Assembly: GCA_002344005.1 (NCBI GenBank)
Contig: DDTD01000047.1
Span: forward strand, 1-5,536
Direction: 5' to 3'
DNA length: 5,536 nt
DNA from: Ignavibacteria bacterium UBA2373
Lineage (GTDB): Bacteria; Bacteroidota; Ignavibacteria; Kapaibacteriales; UBA961
The notes beneath the pieces were generated by a model, which saw only the letters and a list, made by a program, of their open reading frames with translations, was not told the DNA's origin and made no database searches. Within the stretch, counting starts at the first letter, position 1; each line of letters opens with the position of its first letter. This document shows positions 1 to 5,536 of this stretch, piece by piece. A program made the position numbers and the translations under genes.

Positions 1-821
1 CTTTTAATCTAACCAAAGTGGAATTGAAATAATGACCGAAGCGTTTGCATCGCTTGCGCTGTGTCACTTTTAATCTAACCAAAGTGGAATTGAAATAAAG
101 AAACAAAGCGCAAGAAACGCATCCACGCGATACTTTTAATCTAACCAAAGTGGAATTGAAATAACGGCACGCTGATGATGGCTACCATGAGCGAAGCCGC
201 TTTTAATCTAACCAAAGTGGAATTGAAATCCTTGTTCAAGTATATTAGTTTTGGCAGGGTCAAGCCTTTTAATCTAACCAAAGTGGAATTGAAATATTTT
301 AGCGAAAATGTTGAATGTTCCGCAATCTACGCTTTTAATCTAACCAAAGTGGAATTGAAATGTCGCAGTATATGTTCGCAGGCGCACTTGTTGCTGCTTT
401 TAATCTAACCAAAGTGGAATTGAAATGCTCGAACACTGATGACGACGTGAACACATAGAGCACTTTTAATCTAACCAAAGTGGAATTGAAATTAGAGATT
501 GCGACAAACAAGAAAGACATTGAGGGTCTTTTAATCTAACCAAAGTGGAATTGAAATATAAATTTATGCCAAAGAAATTTGGTGTAGGTGTAACTTTTAA
601 TCTAACCAAAGTGGAATTGAAATGCGGACCTTATCCGACAGAAGCCGAACTTAAAGAAGCTTTTAATCTAACCAAAGTGGAATTGAAATCAGCCACAGAC
701 AGAAGAGTCCGAGTTTTTGGAAACGGCTTTTAATCTAACCAAAGTGGAATTGAAATTGTACTTATAGCCCGCTTCCAATCTTTCATTTTTGCTTTTAATC
801 TAACCAAAGTGGAATTGAAAT

Positions 822-857
822 CTGGCACAAATTCGGTCGCGTTAGGTGCTGGAAATG
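822..857 (+). other. Leader-distal (oldest) spacer resembling a YadA-type head repeat
   Basis: This is the last true spacer, 36 bp, between the last perfect repeat and the degenerate terminal repeat. Read on the + strand from 824 it gives GTNSVALGAGN. This fits the S-x-A-x-G pattern of the YadA/Hep_Hag head repeat found in trimeric adhesins and some phage tail fibres. A coding protospacer in such a protein is therefore plausible. Because + strand crRNA would have the sense of that mRNA, targeting would have to be of DNA rather than of that transcript. The motif is short, so chance resemblance is possible. Confidence 0.5.
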
Positions 858-887
858 CTTTTAATCTAACCATAATGGAATTGCATT
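858..887 (+). repeat. Degenerate terminal CRISPR repeat
   Basis: It is in register with the array (66 bp after the previous repeat start) and matches the consensus at 26 of 30 positions. The differences are at repeat positions 16 (A to T), 18 (G to A), 27 (A to C) and 29 (A to T). The last two destroy the ATTGAAAT handle, giving ATTGCATT. Terminal degeneracy marks the leader-distal end. The same substituted 3' half recurs in the trailer, so this copy is also the first element of the tandem repeat that follows. Confidence 0.93.
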
Positions 888-1150
888 CAAGCGCAGCGCA
901 GAATCTTTGTAGCGTAGCGGAAAACAATACGAGGAGAAAGTTGTTAAATACATAAGATGTAGTCACACCATAATGGAATTGCATTCAAGCGCAGCGCAGA
1001 ATCTTTGTAGCGTAGCGGAAAACAATACGAGGAGAAAGTTGTTAAATCCGTAAAATGTATCCTACCATAATGGAATTGCATTCAAGCGCAGCGCAGAATC
1101 TTTGTAGCGTAGCGGAAAACAATATGAGGAGAAAGTTGTTAAACCCGTAA
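858..1150 (+). repeat. Three tandem 97-98-bp units: degenerate CRISPR repeat plus constant block
   Basis: Unit starts are 858, 956 and 1053. In each, an 80-bp stretch (869-948, 967-1046, 1064-1143) is nearly identical. It begins with the 3' part of the degenerate repeat (ACCATAATGGAATTGCATT) and continues with a 61-bp block that starts CAAGCGCAGCGCAGAATC and ends AAAGTTGTTAAA. The only difference I see is one C-to-T change in the third copy (AATACGAGG to AATATGAGG). The 5' third of each CRISPR-like element is more eroded (GATGTAGTCACACC, AAATGTATCCTACC). All three share the T16, A18, C27 and T29 changes, so they arose by duplicating one degenerate unit and not by independent decay. The block is constant, so these are not spacers. 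I recognise no gene in it. Function is unknown; it could be an inert dispersed repeat. Confidence 0.92.
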
Positions 1151-1247
1151 GATGTTATCTAACGAATGTGGATTAAAAATACAAAAGTATCATTTTCCTG
1201 ATGTCAGGAAAACGATACTTTTCATCTAACCAAAATGGAATTGCATT
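1151..1247 (+). repeat. Relic repeat-spacer-repeat unit with 37-bp spacer
   Basis: The left pseudo-repeat spans 1151-1180. Its last 24 bases (1157-1180, ATCTAAC...AAAAAT) match the CRISPR repeat at 19 of 24 positions. The right pseudo-repeat spans 1218-1247 and matches at 26 of 30, with changes at positions 6, 18, 27 and 29. The interval between them, 1181-1217, is 37 bp, and the start-to-start distance is 67 bp. Both values match the main array and differ from the 97-98 bp of the preceding tandem units. The interval is mostly occupied by a hairpin, unlike any other spacer here. It may be a leftover array unit or a stand-alone crRNA-like element. The similarity is clear, but the role is inference. 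Confidence 0.7.
1183..1222. terminator. Near-perfect 19-bp hairpin, possible bidirectional terminator
   Basis: The left arm 1183-1201 (AAAAGTATCATTTTCCTGA) and right arm 1204-1222 are inverted copies with one mismatch (A1192 against C1213) and a 2-nt centre, TG. Flanking A4 and T4 runs form the base of the stem, as in bidirectional Rho-independent terminators. On the minus strand the stem is followed by a T-rich stretch (GTATTTTTAATCC). It could end the pre-crRNA transcript coming from the left. The right arm's last five bases are also the first five of the pseudo-repeat at 1218. Confidence 0.45.
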
Positions 1248-1310
1248 CAAGCGCAGCGCAGAATCTTTGGAGCATAGTGAGAAACAATGCTATGAAGTGA
1301 AAGTTGGTGG
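1248..1310 (+). repeat. Diverged fourth copy of the trailer constant block
   Basis: It follows the pseudo-repeat at 1218-1247 and begins with the same CAAGCGCAGCGCAGAATCTT as the three earlier blocks. It then diverges (GGAGCATAGTGAGAAACAATG in place of GTAGCGTAGCGGAAAACAATA) and ends GAAAGTTGGTGG. The repeat-plus-block order is kept, so it belongs to the same family. Its own repeat keeps A at position 16, where the other copies have T. It is therefore an older or separately evolved member. Confidence 0.85.
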
Positions 1311-1825
1311 TCATCTATGCTAAAGGCGATTATCGGCATGGACGGAAGCCGAGCTTCGTAATCGCGGAATGAATCTTAGTGCTGCCATCTTTCTGTGATG
1401 AATCTCATGGTGAGATAATCCATTCCCATTATCAGCATGATCGTAGAGTGACATCCTTTGCCATAAGAGCATCGCAGCTTTTGTCTCATTGTTGTTTATG
1501 CTATTGCTTTAGGGCGCAGATGTCTATGAAATAATCCGTATGATTTTTTGCTGTAAAGTGGTGTTCGGTAAAGCTTGTTGCAATGTTTTATCTTCCTTAT
1601 ATACATGATATATAGTGCATATTGTGCTGATTCTGCGTATATTGCCATATTATACATGATGTCTATTTTGTGGTAAATCTACTCCTTCAAAGCATATTTA
1701 ATAATGGTATGATTTGTGCATATTGTTGTGATTAGATAAGATTGTTTAGAGTGTTGTGTTCTTAAGCTAATATTTATCAAAGAATTAAATCTATTTGTAG
1801 TTTCATTTACTTCATGAGGTCATAT
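1311..1825. other. Gene-free AT-rich intergenic region
   Basis: I see no convincing gene here in either direction. The left third (to about 1510) has ordinary composition and only very short open frames. From about 1540 it becomes AT-rich. Short motifs recur: TATACATGAT at 1600-1609 and 1651-1660, and GTGCATATTGT at 1615-1625 and 1716-1726. These could be binding sites or decayed repeats. The promoter of the gene at 1826 must lie here or just upstream, but no well-matched -35/-10 pair or Bacteroidota-type TTTG/TAnnTTTG pair stands out. Confidence 0.7.
1816..1819 (+). promoter_or_regulatory. Shine-Dalgarno sequence deciding the start at 1826
   Basis: GAGG lies 6 nt before ATG 1826, which is good spacing. 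An in-frame ATG at 1814 overlaps it and has only TTTACTTC upstream, so it would have no ribosome binding site. Starting at 1826 also leaves a compact signal peptide (MSLRTHLMSF...). Confidence 0.75.
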
Positions 1826-1903
1826 ATGTCCTTACGTACTCATTTGATGTCGTTTGTTGTGGCAAGCGGCTTAATGTTCTGTTCGATGAGTGAAAGCATT
1901 GCC
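1826..1903 (+). other. Predicted signal peptide of the surface protein
   Basis: Residues 1-26 have a basic start (R4, H6), a hydrophobic core around LMSFVVASGLMF (7-18) and a plausible signal peptidase I site SIA|QQ after residue 26. C19 is not in a proper lipobox (GLMFC), so a lipoprotein is unlikely. It implies Sec-dependent export. Confidence 0.75.
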
Positions 1904-4900
1904 CAGCAAGTGCTCACTCCTCGTCAGATTAGTTTTCAAGGTGTGATCAGCGAGGGCGATAAAGTTCCCGCCGATGGTGCACAGTTGATGACATTCAGTT
2001 TATATCCATCGCAATTTTCTACTCAAGCACTCTGGACAGAAGAGCAGCGCGTGACCATACGCGGCGGTTTGTTCAATGTGTATTTGGGTGAGAAGAACCC
2101 ATTACCGGAGAATTTTTCTCGTGAGTATTGGGTTGGTATCTCCATCAAAGGCGGCGCAGAGTTTTCTCGTGTGAAGATGACGAGCGTTCCTTATGCTTTC
2201 CAAGCAGAGAAAGCCCAAAAAGCCGATGAATTGAGCGGCGGTTTGGTCACACGTGTTAATGGTTTGCAAGGCGATATTGAATTACGCGGTGGCGATGGAC
2301 TTGAAGTACGCACAAGCGGCGATGGCGGCTTGGTTGTAGGTTTAAGTGAAGAAACCAAAAATGAAGGTCTGCTCAATCAGGGCACAGAATGGTTATTGGC
2401 AGGTAATCCAAATGCTACTGCAGCAAGTTGGTTGGGTACAGCGAATAATAATCCTTTGGTGATGCGGACAAATAATACCGAGCGTATGCGCATATTATCC
2501 ACGGGTAATGTTGGTATCGGTGAAACGAATCCGGCGGTACGCTTGACGGTAGCTCGTCAGATGATGATTACGAACACGGGTGGTACACCTGAGTTACGCA
2601 TAGCTGCATCGTCGGGTGCTAATTATACGGCATTCCGCACAACAAACCAAAGCGCAACAATAACTTATACTCTTCCGGCTGCGGGTGGTACCGCAGGAAG
2701 TGCTCTTGTGACAGATAATAATGACAATTTAACTTGGACAGATCTAAAAGAATGGAAGACCACGGGCAATAGCAATTTGACGGGAACATCGTTTATTGGT
2801 AGCACGAATAGTCAGCCATTTATAGTCAGAACCAATAATACAGAACGATTAAGAATTACTCCCACAGGTGCATTAGGTATCAATGAAGATACGCCTGTAG
2901 AGAAACTCGAAGTAGCAGGTAATATTGTTGTTAAGCCAACAAGTTCAACCACCGGCGAATTGCGCATTGTGGAAGAGTTTGGAGCAAGTGGTAATAACTA
3001 TACCGCTATCAGATCTCGTCCCCAATCATCAAATATTACTCTTAAACTTCCTCAAACACAAGGTGCTGCGGGTCAAGTTTTGACCAATAATGGCACGGGT
3101 GAACTTTATTGGGCACCTGCGGGTTTGAGTTCTTTGAGTGGTTGGAGTCTTGATGGTAATGCCGCAGCGGGTGGTGACTTTTTGGGCACAACCAATACAT
3201 CGCCGCTTGATGTTCGTGTGAATAATACTACACGTTTATATCTCGTGAGTGGTGGTGCTTTGCAGCGCAATTCGGGTGGTAATATCCGCGGTACTGAAGC
3301 CGTTGACTTACAAACAAGTCGCTCCGCTCCGGGTCAAGTAGCAAGCGGTAATTACAGCATAATCAGTGGTGGTCGTTTTAATCAAGCCTCGGGTTTATCG
3401 AGTGTTGTCAGTGGCGGTGAAAGCAATCTTGCCTCAGGGACAGGTTCGGTAGTCGGCGGCGGTACGAATAATGATGCATCTAATACCGGTGCTACTGTCG
3501 GAGGCGGTAATCAAAATACAGCAAGTGGTATTCGCAGCGGAGTGTTTAGTGGTAATGCCAATACTGCTTCTGCTCAAACCTCTTTGGTTGTGGGCGGTAG
3601 CAGCAATGTTGCCAATAATACAAGTGCAGTGGTGACTGCGGGCGATAATAATACAGCAAGCGGCGCACAAAGTTTTGTGGGTGCGGGTACTAATAATACT
3701 GCAAGTGGCAGCAGAGCACTTGTTGTTGGTGGTAATACCAATACAGCATCAGGTCAAACTTCAGCTATCGGTGGCGGTTTTAATAATGAAGCAACCGGTT
3801 TAAGTTCTGCTATCGTTGGTGGTGAAAATAATAGAGCCATCAATACACGTGCATTTATAGGTACGGGTAATAGCAATACATCATCGGGTCAAAATTCGGC
3901 AGTGGTAGCCGGTGTGACTAATGCCGCATCGGGTCAAAATTCGTTTATCGGCGCAGGTATAGATAATCAAGCAATGGGAGAAAATTCCTTTATTGGTACA
4001 GGTAGAGAAAATCAGGTGAACAGTGCGGGTCTTAATAGCGGTATAGTATCCGGTTTCTCTAATTTAATTACAAGCAATCATGTTCTCATTGGCGGTGGTT
4101 TTGACAATACTGCCGGTGCAGAAAAATCTTTCATTGGTGGCGGTCAATTCAATGTTGTTGATCAAGGCGGTACAGGCGGTCGTGTTTCTTTCATCGGTGG
4201 CGGTCATCGCAATCAGATGTTCGGTGATACCAGCTTTATCGGCGGCGGCTCACGCAATGTGGTGAACTTAACATCCTTCTATAACTTCATCGGTGGCGGT
4301 ATGCTCAATAGCATATTGAACAATGACAGTTCAACCATCGGCGGCGGTGCTAGCAATACAATTTCTGTTGAATCCGATGGTTCCTTCATCGGTGGCGGCA
4401 TCAATAACCTCATTACAGACAATTCCCGCATAGGAACAATTACGGGTGGTCGAGCCAATACTATCACGACAACAAGTATCTATGGTTTTATTGGTGCAGG
4501 TCATCTCAATACACAGAATAATGTGGACAGCTCGGTTATCGGCGGTGGTGCAAGCAATCTTATCAATGATAATTCAGATGCTTCGATAATTGCCGGCGGT
4601 ATGAATAATACCATCCAAACAACCTCATTAGTTGGTGTTATCGGCGGTGGTCGCGGTAATACAGTCACCAATACCGACAGTGCAACTATCGGTGGCGGTG
4701 CATTTAACCTTATCACAACCAATGCTGATGCTTCGACCATCGGTGGTGGTATGGATAATACAGTGAGTTCACGTTCACGTGCTTCGACCATCGGTGGCGG
4801 TCGTGCTAATAAAGTAATAGATAGTGCCAACTATGGCGGTATTGCAAGCGGTCATGGCAATACTATTCAAACCAATGCGGATTATAACTTCATCGGTGGC

Positions 4901-5536
4901 GGTAATACCAATACAATCACTAATACCGACAGTTCAACGATTGGCGGCGGTGCGGTTAATCTTATCACAACCGATGCCGATGCTTCGACCATTGGCGGTG
5001 GTATGAACAATACTATTCAAACCAATGCATTAGTTGGTTTTATCGGTGGTGGTCGTGCTAATACAGTAACTAATACCGACAGCGCAACTATCGGTGGCGG
5101 TGCAAGTAATCTTATCGATGATGAGTCAGATGCTTCGACGATTGCCGGTGGTATGAATAATATCATTCAAACGACCTCATTAGTTGGTGTTATCGGCGGT
5201 GGTCGCAGTAATACAGTAACCAATACCGACAGCGCAACGATTGGCGGTGGAGCGATGAACCTTGTTGATGCTGATGCCGATGCTTCGACCATCGGTGGTG
5301 GTATGGACAATACCGTAACAACAAACTCCCGTGCTTCCACGATTGGTGGCGGTCGTTCCAACATGATTACCACGAATGCGAATTATGGTGGTATTGCAAG
5401 TGGTTTTACCAATACCATCCAAACCGATGCGGATTATAACTTCATCGGTGGTGGTAATACGAATACTGTCACAAGTTCCGACAGCGCAACGATTGGCGGC
5501 GGTGCGGTTAATCTTGTTGATGCTGATGCCGATGCT
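1826..5536 (+). CDS. Large secreted repeat-rich fibre/adhesin-like surface protein, 3' end outside window
   Basis: The frame is open for 1237 codons with no stop. Residues 1-26 look like a signal peptide (MSLRTHLMSFVVASG...SIA, cut before QQ). Residues about 30-130 form an N-terminal domain often seen in FCB-group secreted proteins: ISFQG (35-39), ALWTEE, GLFNVYLG (81-88), YWVGI (101-105), TSVPYAFQA (119-127). VNGLQGDIEL (144-153) resembles tail-fibre linkers. Three related modules follow, marked by RTNNTERMRI (214-223), RTNNTERLRI (335-344) and RVNNTTRLYL (464-473); the first two continue into G-x-x-GI and P-x-x-x-L-x-V. From residue 511 to the end there are 45 short units of the type S-x-I-G-G-G-x-x-N. 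No enzyme motif is visible. I infer a trimeric, beta-roll fibre exported through the Sec pathway, acting in attachment or cell-surface contact. The anchor or sorting domain (for example a T9SS tail, a YadA anchor or an S74-type chaperone) would lie in the unseen C-terminus. It appears to be monocistronic at its 5' side. Function by homology is tentative. Confidence 0.93.
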   Translation, partial: MSLRTHLMSFVVASGLMFCSMSESIAQQVLTPRQISFQGVISEGDKVPADGAQLMTFSLYPSQFSTQALWTEEQRVTIRGGLFNVYLGEKNPLPENFSREYWVGISIKGGAEFSRVKMTSVPYAFQAEKAQKADELSGGLVTRVNGLQGDIELRGGDGLEVRTSGDGGLVVGLSEETKNEGLLNQGTEWLLAGNPNATAASWLGTANNNPLVMRTNNTERMRILSTGNVGIGETNPAVRLTVARQMMITNTGGTPELRIAASSGANYTAFRTTNQSATITYTLPAAGGTAGSALVTDNNDNLTWTDLKEWKTTGNSNLTGTSFIGSTNSQPFIVRTNNTERLRITPTGALGINEDTPVEKLEVAGNIVVKPTSSTTGELRIVEEFGASGNNYTAIRSRPQSSNITLKLPQTQGAAGQVLTNNGTGELYWAPAGLSSLSGWSLDGNAAAGGDFLGTTNTSPLDVRVNNTTRLYLVSGGALQRNSGGNIRGTEAVDLQTSRSAPGQVASGNYSIISGGRFNQASGLSSVVSGGESNLASGTGSVVGGGTNNDASNTGATVGGGNQNTASGIRSGVFSGNANTASAQTSLVVGGSSNVANNTSAVVTAGDNNTASGAQSFVGAGTNNTASGSRALVVGGNTNTASGQTSAIGGGFNNEATGLSSAIVGGENNRAINTRAFIGTGNSNTSSGQNSAVVAGVTNAASGQNSFIGAGIDNQAMGENSFIGTGRENQVNSAGLNSGIVSGFSNLITSNHVLIGGGFDNTAGAEKSFIGGGQFNVVDQGGTGGRVSFIGGGHRNQMFGDTSFIGGGSRNVVNLTSFYNFIGGGMLNSILNNDSSTIGGGASNTISVESDGSFIGGGINNLITDNSRIGTITGGRANTITTTSIYGFIGAGHLNTQNNVDSSVIGGGASNLINDNSDASIIAGGMNNTIQTTSLVGVIGGGRGNTVTNTDSATIGGGAFNLITTNADASTIGGGMDNTVSSRSRASTIGGGRANKVIDSANYGGIASGHGNTIQTNADYNFIGGGNTNTITNTDSSTIGGGAVNLITTDADASTIGGGMNNTIQTNALVGFIGGGRANTVTNTDSATIGGGASNLIDDESDASTIAGGMNNIIQTTSLVGVIGGGRSNTVTNTDSATIGGGAMNLVDADADASTIGGGMDNTVTTNSRASTIGGGRSNMITTNANYGGIASGFTNTIQTDADYNFIGGGNTNTVTSSDSATIGGGAVNLVDADADA
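2384..3355 (+). repeat. Three tail-fibre-like modules within the surface protein
   Basis: Three successive segments share the order (W)LGT-x-N-x-x-P-L/F-x-V-R-x-NNT-x-R. The arginines of R-x-NNT fall at residues 214, 335 and 464, so the modules are about 121 and 129 residues apart. Modules 1 and 2 also share ELRI...NYTA-R...IT-Y/L-x-LP followed by G-x-AG-x-x-L-x-x-N-x-x-x-L-x-W. Module 3 keeps only the start and then leads into the beta-roll units. This kind of module is widespread in phage tail-fibre-like and FCB surface proteins. Boundaries are approximate. Confidence 0.75.
3356..5536 (+). repeat. 45 beta-roll-like units with invariant Gly-x-x-Asn
   Basis: Residues 511-1237 divide without gaps into 45 units of pattern [SAGN]-x-[IV]-x-x-G-x-x-N. 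The G at unit position 6 and the N at position 9 are kept in all 45 (aligning unit 24 by its GTITGGRAN segment). Units 1-14 (3356-3985) are exactly 15 residues, usually with ASG after the Asn, close to the YadA head repeat. Units 15-25 (3986-4531) vary from 15 to 20 residues. Units 26-45 (4532-5536) are 16 or 17 residues and use IGGG almost throughout. The regular Gly turn and stacked Asn suggest a left-handed beta-roll or beta-helix with an Asn ladder, probably trimeric. The structure is inferred. Confidence 0.9.
4532..5536 (+). repeat. 552-bp higher-order repeat, second copy truncated by window
   Basis: Eleven units (17, 17, 16, 17, 17, 17, 17, 16, 17, 17, 16 residues, total 184) span 4532-5083. 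The same order restarts at 5084 and continues for nine units (453 bp) to the window end. Examples are GVIGGGRGNTVTNTDS and GVIGGGRSNTVTNTDS, and NFIGGGNTNTITNTDS and NFIGGGNTNTVTSSDS. Within copy 1 the last three units resemble its units 4, 2 and 3, so duplication is nested. Many silent and replacement differences show the duplication is not very recent. More copies may follow to the right. Confidence 0.88.

Larger units (their letters stand above)
1..887 (+). CRISPR. CRISPR array, 14 repeats and 13 spacers visible, leader side cut by window
   Basis: Thirteen identical 30-bp repeats begin CTTTTAATCTAACC and end GGAATTGAAAT, at starts 1, 67, 133, 200, 266, 332, 397, 463, 528, 594, 660, 727 and 792. 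A degenerate fourteenth copy starts at 858. The 13 spacers are 35 (three), 36 (eight) or 37 bp (two), and none is duplicated. The bases flanking the repeat vary, which fixes the repeat at 30 bp. The 3' end ATTGAAAT matches the 8-nt 5' handle typical of type I-A/I-B/III crRNAs. With degeneracy at the right end, this gives + strand transcription and an off-window leader to the left. The repeat has only a 3-bp CCA/TGG stem, so it is essentially unstructured, as in many I-A/I-B/III-B arrays. The subtype cannot be fixed because no cas gene is present. The identical repeats suggest the array is, or recently was, maintained. Thirteen spacers is a minimum. Confidence 0.98.

Noticed and set aside
31..857. 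Idea that most spacers are sense-strand coding fragments because many have an open + frame
   Set aside because: A 12-codon stretch is open by chance in at least one frame most of the time, so this carries little information; only the last spacer shows a recognisable motif.
175..984. Open frames on both strands across the array, with recurring peptides such as FNLTKVELK or its reverse-strand counterpart FNSTLVRLK
   Set aside because: These are translations of the 30-bp repeat. Repeat length and most spacer lengths are multiples of three, so the frames stay open by construction.
858..1310. Trailer as a tracrRNA locus
   Set aside because: The repeat-like parts are in the same orientation as the array, not antisense to it on the + strand, and the repeat handle is of type I/III character, which does not use a tracrRNA.
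1376..1489. 37-codon minus-strand frame beginning MRQKLRCSYGKGC
   Set aside because: No ribosome binding site, an in-frame stop just upstream, no recognisable similarity, and a length expected by chance.
1714..1742. Possible promoter TTGTGC, 17 bp, TAAGAT upstream of the gene at 1826
   Set aside because: Only 3 of 6 and 4 of 6 matches to sigma-70 boxes in AT-rich DNA; too weak to annotate, and the sigma factor preference of the host is unknown.
1814..1828. Alternative in-frame start ATG at 1814
   Set aside because: The only good Shine-Dalgarno sequence (GAGG, 1816-1819) overlaps it and is correctly spaced for ATG 1826 instead.
2191..2376. Minus-strand open frame inside the surface-protein gene
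   Set aside because: It is a shadow of the long + strand coding frame, with no independent start signal or recognisable product.
3434..5422. Several open frames in other frames and on the minus strand, rich in PPP-I/M or ICCII-type residues
   Set aside because: They are reverse readings of the GGN-GGN-GGN and Asn codons of the beta-roll repeats. Their repetitive composition mirrors the real gene.

Overview
The window has two parts: a CRISPR array with an unusual trailer on the left (1 to about 1310), and the 5' part of one very long, repeat-rich surface-protein gene on the right (1826 to the window end). An AT-rich stretch of about 500 bases with no recognisable gene lies between them. No cas gene, rRNA or tRNA is visible. 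The protein has a signal peptide, an 'ISFQG...LWTE...GLFNVYLG...YWVGI...TSVPYAFQA' N-terminal domain, 'RTNNTERMRI...GNVGIG' modules and a long repeat stalk. Such proteins are common in the Bacteroidota/Chlorobiota/Ignavibacteria/Kapabacteria (FCB) group, so a member of that group is my best guess. A clear Shine-Dalgarno sequence before the gene would fit the Chlorobiota side slightly better than typical Bacteroidota. This is an inference, not a taxonomic assignment.

CRISPR part. Thirteen identical 30-bp repeats (starts 1, 67, 133, 200, 266, 332, 397, 463, 528, 594, 660, 727, 792) alternate with spacers of 35-37 bp, followed by a fourteenth, degenerate repeat at 858-887. The repeat ends in ATTGAAAT, the usual 5' handle of type I/III crRNAs. 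Together with the degenerate right-hand repeat, this says the array is transcribed on the + strand, the leader lies left of the window, and position 857 is the old end. The oldest spacer (822-857) can be read as GTNSVALGAGN, a near-consensus YadA-type adhesin head motif.

Trailer. The degenerate last repeat is the start of a 97-98-bp tandem unit: a degenerate CRISPR repeat plus a constant 61-bp block and a short variable tail. It is present three times (858-1150). It is followed by a degenerate repeat, a 37-bp spacer-sized segment that forms a near-perfect hairpin, and another degenerate repeat (1151-1247), then a diverged fourth constant block (1248-1310). The trailer is therefore a composite pseudo-array of CRISPR-derived repeats.

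Surface protein gene. From ATG 1826 the frame is open to the last base (1237 codons, no stop, C-terminus outside). The N-terminal domain and three tail-fibre-like modules are followed from residue 511 by 45 consecutive short beta-roll-like units, each with an invariant Gly and an Asn three residues later. The units are exactly 15 residues at first and mostly 16-17 later. From 4532 they are organised into a 552-bp (11-unit) higher-order repeat whose second copy runs off the window. A secreted, probably trimeric fibre or adhesin is the likely product. Nothing in the sequence links it functionally to the CRISPR array, apart from the resemblance of the oldest spacer to this class of protein.
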